A stretch of DNA of 64,000 bases, taken from Achatina immaculata (taxonomy: Eukaryota > Mollusca > Gastropoda > Stylommatophora > Achatinidae). Each line of letters starts with the position of its first letter. Position 1 is the stretch's first letter. Position numbers and translations under genes: made by a program. Below the pieces are notes generated by a model, which worked only from the letters and a program-made list of their open reading frames with translations, did not search any database and was not told where the DNA came from. The stretch is from positions 9,761,274 to 9,825,273 of the forward strand of contig CM019713.1 of assembly GCA_009760885.1 (NCBI GenBank), read 5' to 3'. This document shows, piece by piece, positions 44,665 to 55,562 of this stretch.

Positions 44665-44785
44665 GTTAACAGGCATAAAATCCTTTGATGAGGTTGAAAG
44701 ACTCGCCGAAGACAGGAAAATTTGGCGAAGTACTTTGCGAGCCCTGTGTGACGTTTAACGGCACGGGAAGGATATAAGATATAAG
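44665..44785 (+). pseudogene. LINE-D 3' end, very short copy
   Basis: 121 bp: SFDEVERLAEDRKIWRSTLR, ALCDV-stop, then gcacgggaaggatataagat. Perfect 13-bp target duplication atttctaacccaa at 44652-44664 and 44786-44798. Confidence 0.92.
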
Positions 44786-44886
44786 ATTTCTAACCCAATC
44801 CACGTTTATAAGTTATGGGGACACTTTCCTTTCGGTTTCTCTGTGCAGACATTTCTCTACATATTTACTCTGAGGCCAGGTGTAAA

Positions 44887-45720
44887 ATAAGGCAGAGGAT
44901 TACAATGGATCCTCGACACAGTGCTGGAGGACTTTGACTTTGCCGACGATATTTGTCTACTGTTAAGCAGCCACAAAGATATGCAAGGTAAAATAAACAA
45001 GCTAACTCAGAATCCTAAGAACACATGATTAAAGATCAATGGAGGAAAGACAAAGTTAATGAAGTAAAATGTGAACAACAGAAATGTACTCTGAGTAGAT
45101 AGCAAGTTAGTGGAGGAGGTCAACGAATTTATTTATCTTGGCAGTAGAGTAGTAGAAAATGGAGACAGCACAGAGGACATCAACAGCAGACTTACTAGAG
45201 CAAACCAGGCTTTTGCAATGCATGCTGGCTATATGGAAATCTAAAAAAAAACTAAGCATGAATACGAAAATCAGGATATTTAAGAGTAATGTTCTAAGTG
45301 TACTACTCTATGGAAGTGAATGCTGGAAAATCACCAAAACAATAGAAAACAAGTTGAATTCTTTCCAGACTAAATGTTTACGAAGAATTAGAAAAATATT
45401 TTGGCCAAACATCATAAGAAATAAAATATTGTTGGTAGAAATGCAGGTAAAGCCACTGACTGCAATTATTGAGGAAAGACGCTGGCGATGGTTGGGACAT
45501 GTGCTCTGAATGACTGACAGCTCACTACCAAAAGAAAGCACTAAGATGGACACCACAGGGGAACAGAAGTAAGGGTAAAACAAAAGAGAAATGGAGAAGA
45601 ACAACAGAGAGGATGTTGAGCAATAGAGGGCTCACCTGGGCAAGAGCGAAAAAAAGGCGAAGGACAGGCATTTGTGGAAAACCCTTGCGGAAACCCCATA
45701 TGCCCTGGGCACTTAAGGTT

Positions 45721-45755
<35 letters not shown>
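44887..45755 (+). pseudogene. LINE-A, longest copy (RT active site to 3' tail)
   Basis: 869 bp. Near the start LDFADDICLL-like sequence (FADD at 44939-44950) gives the RT catalytic box. Then come EEVNEFIYLGSRVVENGDST, NVLSVLLYGSECWKITKTIE, NKLNSFQTKCLRRIRKIFWP and the LINE-A C-terminus TAIIEERRWRWLGHVL, followed by an (AG)n tail. Stops (for example after GHVL) and frameshifts break it. Target duplication aggtgtaaa at 44878-44886 and 45756-45764. Confidence 0.92.
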
Positions 45756-45759
<4 letters not shown>

Positions 45760-45774
45760 GTAAAGTTATTCTGC

Positions 45775-45995
45775 AGCGAAAGAAGAAGCAAGCTGTCAAG
45801 TGAAACACAACAGGCCGAAGAAAAAGAGGTACACATTGTGAAACTCTAAAGAGGACCTTGTTAAGAGACGCCAAATTAGTAGGCATAAAATCCCTTGATG
45901 TGGTTGAAAAGCTCGCCGAAAACAGGAAAAACTGGGGAACTATCATACGAGCGCTATGTGACGTATAACGGCACGGGAAGAATATAAGGTGTAAG
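45775..45995 (+). pseudogene. LINE-D 3' end
   Basis: Contains aagctgtcaagtgaaacaca and caggccgaagaaaaagaggt, then LVGIKSLDVVEKLAENRKNW, a stop region, and gcacgggaagaatataaggt gtaag. Frameshifted in the RGRPRETL segment. The LINE-A copy inserted just upstream. Confidence 0.85.
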
Positions 45996-46315
45996 AAGAA
46001 CGAGTTAAAGTACTAATATAAGCATTTATAGTATTTTTTTTTATGTATACGAGTCGGGACCATGTTAAAGGGATGACCTCAGATTATTCGGGGTTGTTAA
46101 TTATAGCTACCAAACTAAAGACTTGATCCTATGCCAACAGGATGATGTCTTCTTTCATGCCTGACTAAATGGAAGGGTTGTCACTGCGGGTTTTCGCTGT
46201 GGTGAAAGTTGATTGGGGAAGATCGTGTTTTGGGTTCGTTTGGGCTAGTTCACCGAAGACATCGTTATCACTCTCATCCTACGCTGAAGATAACAACAGT
46301 TCGCAGTTTAAAGAG

Positions 46316-47090
46316 AAGAAGAAGAAAAAGAAATAGAAGAATAAAAAAGAAAAGGAAGAAGAAATAATAATAATAAGGAGAAGATGAAGAAGAAGAAGAA
46401 TGAGGAGGAGGATAGAAGAAGAAGAAAAAGAAGAAGACATGAAAGAAGAGCAAGAAGAAGAAGATTGATTGATTGATTGATTCAAAAGGATTTAGACTTA
46501 GGCACACAGGCCCGTCTGACATTCTGAGCAAGAAGAAGAAGAAGAATGAGAAAGGAGAAGAAGAAGAAGATGATGATGAAGAAGGAGGAGGAGGAGGAAA
46601 AAGAGAAGAAGAAGAAAAGAAGAAGAAAATCGAGGAGGAGGACAGAAGAAGAAGCAGAAGAAGATAAAGAACAGAAGAAGTAAAGAATAAGAAGAACGAG
46701 GAGGAGGATAGAAGAAGAAGAAGAAGAAAAGAAGAAGAACGAGGAGGAGGAAAGGAGAAGAAGATAAAGAAGGGAAGAAGTAAAGAATAAGAAGAACGAG
46801 GAGGAGGATAGAAGAAGAAGAAGAAGAAGAAGAAAAGAAGAAGAACGAGGAGGAGGAAAGAAGAAGAAGAAGAAAAGAAGAAGAAGAAAAGAAGAAAATG
46901 AAGAAGAAGAAAAGAAGAAGAAGAAGAAGGAGGAGGAGGAGGAAGAATAAGAAGAGGAGGATAGAAGAATAAGAAGAAGAAAAAGAAAATAAGAAGAAGA
47001 AGAACGAGGAGGAGGATAGAAAAATAATAAGAAGAAAAAGAAAAGAAGAAGAAGAACGAGGAGGAGGATAGAAGAAGAAGAAGACTATAA
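46316..47090 (+). repeat. Polypurine (GAA/GAG) block, about 775 bp
   Basis: Almost every plus-strand base is A or G, apart from a 67-bp R6 copy at 46464-46530 and a few pyrimidines. Higher-order pieces such as aagaacgaggaggaggatag recur. The minus strand gives a 248-codon Ser/Leu/Phe frame and the plus strand a Lys/Glu one; neither is a gene. Mirror symmetry makes it a candidate for triplex formation. Confidence 0.93.
46464..46530 (-). repeat. R6 short repeat, copy 3
   Basis: A GATT run followed by acttaggcacacaggcccgt ctgacattct. It sits inside the polypurine block, so the block lies on both sides of it. Confidence 0.6.
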
Positions 47091-48002
47091 CAACCGGCAT
47101 ATCTTCAGAATTAACACCGGTTTGACCGTGTGCGATGCCAGTTGTGCACCTTTGAAATTGCAGATTTTTAAAATGATCAAACTCTTTATACAGCAGAGGT
47201 GAGTACCTCTGTCTGCTGAATAATTTCCACTTCTTCTCTTCCATAATTGTATTATTGTTATTTACTCTCTACGACACTTGCTCATCTCCCTCCCTCCCTC
47301 CTCCTCCCCAACTATCGAAGAGACAATTATATCTTGTAGCCATACAAGAGCGGATATGTACACGGACAAGTGCCCAACATGTTAGTTCAAGTGGTGGGTT
47401 CACGCCAAATATAAATGTGCGTGCGCGTTAAAGAAAAAGTCCCTGATTTTACTTTATAATTGAGCTTAAATGTTGTATAATTTTGAACAAAGTTATTATT
47501 CACAGTTCTGAAGCAGTGATTTTATGTGCTTTTTTTTTTTTAAACATGCTTTTGTAGCACTATATTTAAGATCTATTCCGAGCCTGTATCTGATATTCAG
47601 TTTTAATATCTGTTATTATGTCTCATTTTTACAGTTAACTGATTATCTGTGTAGAGAAAGAGATCTTAATGTATCACATACCAAAAGGCACTAACGAAAG
47701 ATTTCAAATCTTTTCTGAGTTCAATATAGATCTTTGCGTTTTTTATTTTTTTCTTTTAAAGGTTTGATAACATCTTTCCTGATATCAGGTGTGAATCTTT
47801 GCTGATTTCTTCTTCTTCTTCTTCTTTTTTTTTAAACGCCAGGTTAAACATATAACACATCTTTTCTGACATCAAACAGAGATCTTTATTGATTTCTCTC
47901 TCTCTTTCTCTCTTTCTCTCTCTCTCTCTCTCTTTGAACGTCAAATTAACATAAATTTGTGTTAGAAAGTTTCCATTTTCTTAACATTTTTGACGTGATC
48001 TT
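47091..48002. other. Unannotated stretch with short runs
   Basis: A CTT run near 47808-47824 and a TC run near 47896-47935; no gene seen. Confidence 0.45.
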
Positions 48003-48069
48003 CCTGTGAAATTGTCAGCTTTATCTCTCGAATATATATCCTCCTGTGAAATTATCAGTTTTATCTCTC

Positions 48070-48134
<65 letters not shown>

Positions 48135-48245
48135 TGTAAAATTGTCAGTTTTATCTCTCTGATAGATATCTTCTGTGAAATTGTTAGTTTTATCTCTCTG
48201 ATATATATCTTCTTGTGAAATTGTCAGTTTTATCTTTCGGATATT
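48003..48245. repeat. ~43-bp repeat with a (TA)n expanded in one unit
   Basis: Five units of ctgtgaaattgtcagtttta tctctctgatatatatcttc type. The short TATATAT at the end of each unit has grown to about 60 bp in the second unit (48072-48131). Confidence 0.9.
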
Positions 48246-48349
48246 TGTATAATGTGATGTTGCTTCGATTTTGTCGTTGGAGTTCAGCTGTCAAGAACTC
48301 TCGAAACGGAGATGACTTTTATAAAACACCGCTAAGGCTTTTAACAGTG

Positions 48350-48572
48350 AGTCTGTTTTTAGGCGCTGTATGTCTCTGTTTTTAGGCGCTGTATGTCTCT
48401 GTTTTTAGGTGCTGTATGTCTCTGTTTTTAGGCGCTGTATGTCTCTGTTTTTAGGCGCTGTATGTCTCTGTTGTTAGGCGCTGTATGTCTCTGTTTTTAG
48501 GCGCTGTATGTCTCTGTTGTTAGGCGCTGTATGTCTCTGTTGTTAGGCACTGTATGTCTCTGTTTTTAGGCG
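48350..48572. repeat. 23-bp minisatellite, about ten units
   Basis: Units tgtctctgtttttaggcgct gta, with a minor variant ctgttgttagg in three units. Confidence 0.95.
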
Positions 48573-48936
48573 CTGATTTCTACTCATTAATACATTATTT
48601 AATTAGAGACAGTAAACAGTAAGCGTCTGTGACCACGTTTCTCTTTTCTGTAGGGTTTTTTTTTTATTTGTTATCTTTTGTATTTGATATCAGATCTGTT
48701 TCCTTTTCTTTTCTCATATCACGTGGTCAGTCCTTTCCACTGTTTTTCTATTTCCTTTTTTAGTTTCTTCCCCCCCCCCCCCCCCATGGATTATCAGGTT
48801 CTTCAACTTCCGTCTTCCCCAAGGCATGTTCAAGGAATCCTTACCGACTTTTCTTGTTATTGTTTTTTTTTTAAACTAGTCTTCGATGTTTCTAAAACTT
48901 TCCCCGAGACTGTCTTCATTAATTTTATCCTTCAGT
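48573..48936. other. Unannotated stretch
   Basis: T-rich, with a 17-base C-run at about 48769-48785. Confidence 0.4.
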
Positions 48937-48946
48937 ATTGATCAGT

Positions 48947-49300
48947 CTGCCAAACACCATAAGAAATAACATCTTATTAGCAGAAATGCAGATGAAACCA
49001 CTGACAACAATTATTGAGGAAAGACGCTGGCGATGGTTGGGACATGTGCTCCGAATGACTGACAACTCACTACCAAAAATAGCACTAAGATGGACACCAC
49101 AGGGGAGCAGAAGTAAGGGTAGACCAAAAGAGACATGGAGAAGAACAACAGAGAGGATGTTGAGCAATAAAGGGCTCACCTGGGCAAGAGCAGAAAAAAA
49201 GGCGAAGGACAAGCAGGCATTTGTGGAAAACCCTTGCGGAAGCCCCATGTGCCCTGGGCACTTAAGGTTCAGAGAGAGAGAGAGAGAGATAGAGAGAGAG
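48947..49300 (+). pseudogene. LINE-A 3' end, 5'-truncated, frame intact
   Basis: Reads RNNILLAEMQMKPLTTIIEE, RRWRWLGHVLRMTDNSLPKI, ALRWTPQGSRSKGRPKETWR and ends NPCGSPMCPGHLRF, without a stop, followed by an (AG)n tail. Very similar to the 12297 copy. Target duplication attgatcagt at 48937-48946 and 49301-49310; its last four bases are the first four of the adjacent hAT MITE. Confidence 0.93.
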
Positions 49301-49306
49301 ATTGAT

Positions 49307-49541
49307 CAGTGGTTCTTGTCTTTGGATCCATTGACCCCCAGGGGGTCCACAGAAGGATTTTTTGGGGGTCCGCGAACTTGCAAATAGATTGAGTCTATTA
49401 AGAAGAAAAAAACTCCTATCATAATCTGATTTTTCAAGTATTGCTTAAAATTTTAAGTGACACGTCCACAGATGTTCTCAGGCCGGAAAGGGAGGGGAGG
49501 GGGGGGGGGGTCCACGTTAAAGAAAAAGTTTAGAATCACTG
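49307..49541. mobile_element. hAT-like MITE
   Basis: Left end CAGTGGTTCTTGTCTTTGGA; the complement of the right end is CAGTGATTCTAAACTTTTTC. Both show the CAGxGGTTCT signature. The interior has ccccagggggtccacagaag and a G-rich ggggtccacg at the other side. The expected 8-bp target duplication is not clear (gtattgat against ttttaatt). Confidence 0.7.
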
Positions 49542-49924
49542 TTTTAATTAATGTTTTTATACTGTACAAAAAGTTTTTAGTCTGTAGGGCTCTGACCGAT
49601 AAACAAAAGAATGTGAAACAAGCTGGTTTCAGATAATTCACATGGTGGGGAAAGATAGATCACGTTATAATAGTAGGGAAAGAAATGAAAAGGGAAACTA
49701 CAACACAATAACAAACAAACAAACAAATGAGGATAAGGGTTATGTGGACACTCAGGAAAGTGTGAAGGGAAGAATGTATTAAACGGGCGTATGTGTCTCT
49801 TGTTTGGTTGAAAAGTTGCTCTGTAAACTATGGAAGGTGGTAACATTTTTGTGTGTCGTTTAATAGAGTTCCTGAGTAGGGAATTTTAGTAAGAGAATTA
49901 GTAGGATACGAACATGGAGCAGCG
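49542..49924. other. Unannotated stretch
   Basis: No gene or repeat recognised apart from a short CAAA run near 49708. Confidence 0.4.
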
Positions 49925-50330
49925 GACAGTGGGCGGATGGATGAAGGGATTGTCGGATAGATGGATTGATGGGTGAGTGGGTGAATGGATGGATGGGTGA
50001 ATGTATGGATGAATGGTTGGGTTGATGGATGATGGGCGAGTGAATGGATGGATTGATGGACGGATGGATGAATGGATGGATGGATGGATGGATGGATGGA
50101 TGGATGGATGGATGGATGGATAGATAAGATGAATTGGTGGTTTGATGGATGGATGGATGGATTAGTGGTCTGATGGATGAATGAATTGATGGGTTGACGG
50201 ACGAATGAATGGGAGGTTTGACGAATGGATGGGTTGATGTACGGAGAGACGGATGGGTGGTTCGATGGAATGATGGATGGATGGGTGGGTGACTTGATGC
50301 ATGGGTTGATGGACGGACGGATGGATCGTT
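49925..50330. repeat. (ATGG)n degenerate tetranucleotide block
   Basis: Pure ATGG units at about 50070-50120, with GGTTGATGG and GAATGGATGG variants around. The minus strand gives a 167-codon His/Pro/Ser artefact frame. Confidence 0.95.
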
Positions 50331-51228
50331 ATTTTGCTGAAGGGGGGAGACTAACACACACAAGACGGCATGAATGTAGCCATTACCACTTGATTAAAAT
50401 CAAATATATACAAGACAGTGTCATTTCACTTGGAGAGCTTCTCACGAAATTGAATATGTACAAAATGGTCTTCCGTCTCCAGCCTCTTTGGCAAACAAGC
50501 TGCGACATTTTGTGTTAGATGGCTCGTCACCGTGAACCGGCGGATTCCAGTATAGGAGATCCCCCCCCCCCCCCCCCCCAGTTATAAGATTCAGAGTCGA
50601 TTTCTTCCGTTGGTCATTAGAGTTCTTGCTTTTTTTTTTTCTCCTGCGCCTAGACTATTGACGCACTCTTCTTATGGTTGTACAGCCGTGGATCCAGAAA
50701 TCAGATCAAGACCCTCTGTCAGCTCCACGTAATAGTTATTGGAAAAAAAACCCCTGAAATATAACAGCCGTGAGCTTCTCGGACTGAATGCCGGGGGTTG
50801 TGACCCCGGCCGCCACACCGCAGTTTTTGTTCGTCAGGGTTATCTCTCTTGTTGCAGAGATTATCTACCGAGCGGAGAACATTCCTGGGTGGAACAGACT
50901 GGAACATATATGAGCTGGTCTGTATTCTGTTTTCAATGGAAATATGACAGAATGAGACAGGGTCTTGGCTAGCCTTATCTTCTAGCACAAACTGTCGTTG
51001 ATTTCAAATATTTTAATAAATTTATGCTTCACGAATGTCTAACTGGTATTTTACATAGTTCAGTCTTTCACTATTAACCTGCTTTTAAATTTACACGGAA
51101 AAGTTTGAAAGTAGGAGATAAATGGTAGAAAGAAGAAGAAAAAGAAGGAGGAGGAGAAGTAGGAGGGGGAAGAGAAGAAAAGGAAAAAAGAGGAGCAGAT
51201 CTTTAATTTTTAAATTTAGAGTTTAATT
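50331..51228. other. Unannotated stretch
   Basis: A 19-base C-run at 50561-50579; AG-rich tract near 51130-51195. No gene seen. Confidence 0.45.
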
Positions 51229-51482
51229 TAGCCCTGCCAAGAGTTTGTCTGTTCGTCCTGTCAAGAGTTTGTCTATTCGTCCTGTCAAGAGTTTGTCTAT
51301 TCATCCTGTCAAGAGTTTATCTATTCGTCCTGTCAAGAGTTTGTCTATTCGTCCTGTCAAGAGTTTGTCTATTCGTCCTGTCAAGAATTTGTCTATTCGT
51401 CCTGTCAAGAGTTTGTCTATTCGTCCTGTCAAGAGTTTGTTTATTCCTCCTGCCAAGAGTTTGTCTATTGTTCCTGTCACTT
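51229..51482. repeat. 24-bp minisatellite, ten to eleven units
   Basis: Units cctgtcaagagtttgtctat tcgt, highly uniform. The 79-codon frame RPVKSLSI-repeat is an artefact of the period being a multiple of three. Confidence 0.95.
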
Positions 51483-52304
51483 AACAACTGGTTCTGCCTA
51501 TGACAAGTTTCTCTGCCACTAAGAATGGGAAACCATCTTTTATTGAACCATTTGTTTTCCTTCCGGTCACGTCTCTATGGCGCTCTTTGACCTTTCGAAG
51601 CCATTTTGTTTTTGTAAGCGAGTCTTGCGCTCGTGTGTTCTGCCAGGTCGCGTGTGTAAGGGCCTTAGATCTTTAATGTTATCGAGCTAGATTACATCAC
51701 ATGGCATGTAAGCCGGCCGTATGTCCTCGTGAACTTTGACGTCTCTGGGCCCGTATGTTTCTAACTTACTCGCGTCATGGCTTCCAAACCACAAAGTTCT
51801 TCCTGCCCCATATATTTTTTTTTCCATTCTCCCTTCAGGAGTTCTACCTGACAACTTTGTCCATGTGCGCAAAAGCCAAAGTTTATGCCTTGTATTAAAA
51901 AGTGCAAAAACTGGCATCTAAGACTGATCGCAGATATATTTTCCAACTAATAAAGTACAGCACATTTTAGATTGTCCTTTCCTCCGCTGTAGGATATTTT
52001 TGTAATAATGTACAGCTGTAAAAATATCTAAATGTTGGGAATTCTTAGCGATATAAAAGAAAAGGAGCAATAAGATACAGAATCACTCATACGGCGGTAA
52101 AAGATACAATCCCAGTTTACATGCCATTATGGCATATAGGGCAGCGAGAAATGATTATTTGAACCTGAACTTAAAGATAATAATGAACTGATAAAAACAC
52201 CAGATTAAAAAGATAAAGTGAATATAATGTATATAGTATATCTAGTATTATCTATACATATCAATATACAGTATATAGTATATCCCTAGTATATACTGGA
52301 AGAT
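51483..52304. other. Unannotated stretch
   Basis: Includes a short SINE-A-like scrap near 52118 (tgccattatggcatataggg). No gene seen. Confidence 0.4.
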
Positions 52305-52762
52305 ATGAAAACTTTAAGAACCAAACCTTTCACCCGTCGCTGAATAGATATACAGAAGTACTTCACTGACACGAGGAATATCAGTAGTCGAGATATACTG
52401 GGATGTAAGTCAAGATACACTGGGAGTGTATGTGGAGATTTAATTATAAATCGAGATATACTGGGATGTAAGTCAAGATATACTGGGAGTGTATGTGGAG
52501 ATTTAATATAAATCGAGATAAACTAGGATATAAGTCGAGATATACTGGGGGTGTATGTCGAGATTTAATATAAATCGAGATAAACTAGGATATAAGTCGA
52601 GATATACTGGGGGTGTATGTGGAGATTTAATATAAATCGAGATATACTAGGATATAATTCGAGATATACTGGGGGTATAAGTGGAGATATACCGGAAGAA
52701 CTCTACATGAAAACAGCAAATATATGAAAACTTTAAGAACCAAACCTTTCACCCATCGGTTT
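52305..52762. repeat. ~60-bp minisatellite between a 44-bp direct repeat
   Basis: The array (about 52385-52690) has units with aaatcgagatatactgggat, gtaagtcaagatatactggg and agtgtatgtggagatttaat. It lies between two copies of atatgaaaactttaagaacc aaacctttcaccc (from about 52304 and 52717), about 410 bp apart. The flank repeat is not part of the unit. Confidence 0.85.
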
Positions 52763-53644
52763 TAACTTTTAGCTGAACATGACCATTTAAACAGCTTTAG
52801 AAACAAACAAAAAAAAACTCAAGCTAACAAGACTTTGTTCCACAGTTGGGAGTTTGTAATTTTAAACAGCTGTAAACTGTCAAAATATTCGTAGCGTCAT
52901 TTGCCGACAAAAAAAGATGGCGGCCATGACGAACGATAACAAAAACTGATCGTGTGACGCGGGTATTGCTTCTTGCTAAGTAATGGAAGTCCGATGCAAA
53001 TTATCCCCCGAAGGAGCTAACTTTCCTTCTTTAGGGGATAAAGAACGAACGGACTTTTATCTTCACGATGAATGAAAGAATGAATGAATGGAAAAACGAA
53101 CGATACATTTTGGTAAGCAATGTAATCAATTCAGATCTTATAAAATTTGGTATAAATAAAAAAAACAAATGCTCATAACTACGCGTGATAACTGTGTGAA
53201 AAAACCCCCGAAATTAATTCACTAACACACTTTTAAGAGTAATTTTATACAAGCCCTGCTGTATACATAATGTACTAAATTGAAATTGATATGGTATTAT
53301 CTCCTTGTTTGTAAGGAGTTTATACGTCTTTTCAACAATGGGGAGTTGGTAAATAGAGAGAGTAAAAGACTGATTATCTCGATCTCGGAGACACAGGACC
53401 GGCAGTTAAAGACTGACAGAGAGATTAATGTGCATAAAGAGAAGAGATAATTGGGGGGGGCAGCGTTATTTAAAAAATACTTTATTGAATGGGAAAGGGC
53501 ACAACGTTACAGAAATGCGAAAATGATGATGATGATGATGATGATTTTCGACACTCTGGGGAAAGGAGTATGGAGACATACTGGACAATCCACTAGGGAG
53601 TCTGGAATAAGAGTGAGAATTCTTGGCTAAAAAAAAAAAGAATA
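52763..53644. other. Unannotated stretch
   Basis: A (GAT)n run at 53526-53545. No gene seen. Confidence 0.4.
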
Positions 53645-53975
53645 CCGAAGGTTATGATTCTTTGGCAACGAGGAACGGGCCGGCAGAGGAAACAATGGAC
53701 CAGGGCATTATGAGCACTCTAAACACCACATTCACTGCAGTAGGCATCCTGTGCTGCACAAGGAGACATTTTTCGTAATGGCTATCAAGAGGGCAACGTT
53801 CCGCCAAATGATAGGCCACGTGAACGAACTTCGGCGACAGCTGACACCACGGACATCGCTCGTAGAGGTTCATGTGCAGTCACATCCGAGAAACAGCCAA
53901 GACGTGGTAGAGTGGTAATACAGTTGTCAAGGAAAGCAAAACTAGACCTTGCCAAGACCTTCTCTTGCTTCATGT
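53645..53975 (-). pseudogene. Possible LINE C-terminal zinc-knuckle fragment
   Basis: Minus-strand frames read ARSSFAFLDNCITTLPRLGC then, after a shift, NLYERCPWCQLSPKFVHVAY and HLAERCPL. The C-x2-C-x12-H-x4-C spacing is like the terminal zinc motif of R1- and I-type LINEs. The match is by spacing alone; a host exon cannot be excluded. Confidence 0.4.
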
Positions 53976-55083
53976 AGCAACCTGTTTGTGTGCTTCTCCG
54001 CCCGTTAACAGTTTAGGGGATGTACGTTGTCTTCCATGGCCAGCAAAGATTACTAATGAGGAATGTATGAGAAACAATTTCCCACTCCACTCTATGCCTG
54101 TGCTTCAAGATCCACGCAATAGCAGTTCCAAGGAGGCCACAGCGAACTGGGTCAACATTCACCTGTCCTCCATCAAACGTAACACACTTGAAAGAGAAAA
54201 CAAGAACACGAGAGATATTGAGGAGACCCGCGTAACATTTTGTGTTCAAGAAATCTGCGATGGACAAACACGATGAGCTCGTTTATAGTCGATGTCTCGC
54301 AGTCTCACACAGACAAAATATCGTAAAACTATCCCTTAATGCAGACATTCTGCAGGGCCGAGAGGGATCAATGGTTTGTCTTTCGAGTGCGAGGATTTAA
54401 ATGGCTGGCGTTTATTTTAATCACTGCATGTAATCAATCAGTTGAAAAGTTGATTGCAGAATGTCCGGAAAGTTTGCTCCCTTCCCGGAAGGTTTTGAGC
54501 AAAATTTGAAATGTACACAGACTGTTCTGGATGCTCCCACACGCCGTTGCCATGTGTACACAGGCTGTCGTCATTGCCGATGCGGGCATTATATTCAAAG
54601 ATTTTTTTTCTGCTGGTATCGGTGTAACTCATTTATGCAAAGCATGCATGGGATTGAAACAGGAGACACAGGAAAAGATAAACGACATCATAAGCAACTG
54701 GAGATTGAGGTCGCTTCAGTAAATTTCAGAAAACTGAAACATGTTATGAAAGAAATATAATGAAGAAACCTTTTGGAACTTACGGGAAAATGGTCTACAG
54801 TAGTTGTTTAAAAATATCTTTGTATTCCCCGTTAGATTTGTACATTTTTCTGATGTGTCATAAAAGTCCACTTTGGTGGAGATTACACAAGGAGGTCTGA
54901 ATTTGCTGGTTTTAGCAATCTGTCATTTGATTTCCCTGAGGATTAAAACAAAAATTCTGGACACTCATTTATTGTCGGCATTTATCATCGTTGTCTCTTC
55001 ACAGAACAATAGAGCAAAACTTTCTATTCCGTGGTCCGTTGTTCAAGTCTCTTGTAATTTTTCTTTCTCTCATGACTAAAAGA
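53976..55083. other. Unannotated stretch with two overlapping frames
   Basis: Frames at 54461-54760 and 54531-54722 read ordinary-looking sequence (KACMGLKQETQEKINDIISN) and could be a frameshifted relic. I do not recognise the family. Confidence 0.35.
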
Positions 55084-55562
55084 GAGATTCATTCATTCAT
55101 TCATTTGCATGTCCCTTGCGGAACTTTGCCTCCCAAACAGCACTCCTGTAGGCCTCTCGGTTGTGAGCAAGATGGCCTGCAGCTGCTGCGTCCATCTGCA
55201 GATCATCAACGATTTCTTGCAGCCATCTTCGTTTTTGTCTTCCTCTTTTTCTTTTTCCCATTATGTAACCTTCCAAAATGGTCTTCTCTAAGTTATCATG
55301 ACGTTTAATGTGTCCAAATATTTAAGTTTTCTCTCTTTAATCCTCTTTACTAGCCAGCCTTCTTCAATATTATATAGTATAGATATATTTGCTCTTTTTT
55401 GTGTCCACGATATTTGGGGAACTATTCTGTAGCATTTACATTCAAAGGCATTTATGTGTTTCTCAGCTGTTTTGTTAAGTGTCCAGGTCTCACAGGCATA
55501 TGTTGCGATGGGAAAGATGCATGCCCTTAAAAATCTTATTTTTGTAGTTCTGTCTGCTCCTC
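55084..55562 (-). pseudogene. LINE-E 3' end, minus strand
   Basis: Complement of the 43420 copy: an ATTC run (the (AATG)n tail), tgcatgtcccttgcggaact, ttgtgagcaagatggcctgc, ttgcagccatcttcg, and at the 5' side gtgtccaggtctcacaggca, which keeps the CETWT codons lost at 43420. Frameshifts break the ORF, for example in the basic RGRP region. Confidence 0.88.

Noticed and set aside
46498..47244. Longest open frame in the window (248 codons, minus strand)
   Set aside because: It is a Ser/Leu/Phe translation of the polypurine block with no domain.
51245..51484. RPVKSLSI repeat peptide
   Set aside because: Translation of the 24-bp array; no signal peptide or flanking gene structure.
54461..54760. 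99-codon frame as a host gene
   Set aside because: Ordinary-looking residues but no family recognised, and a competing frame overlaps it.
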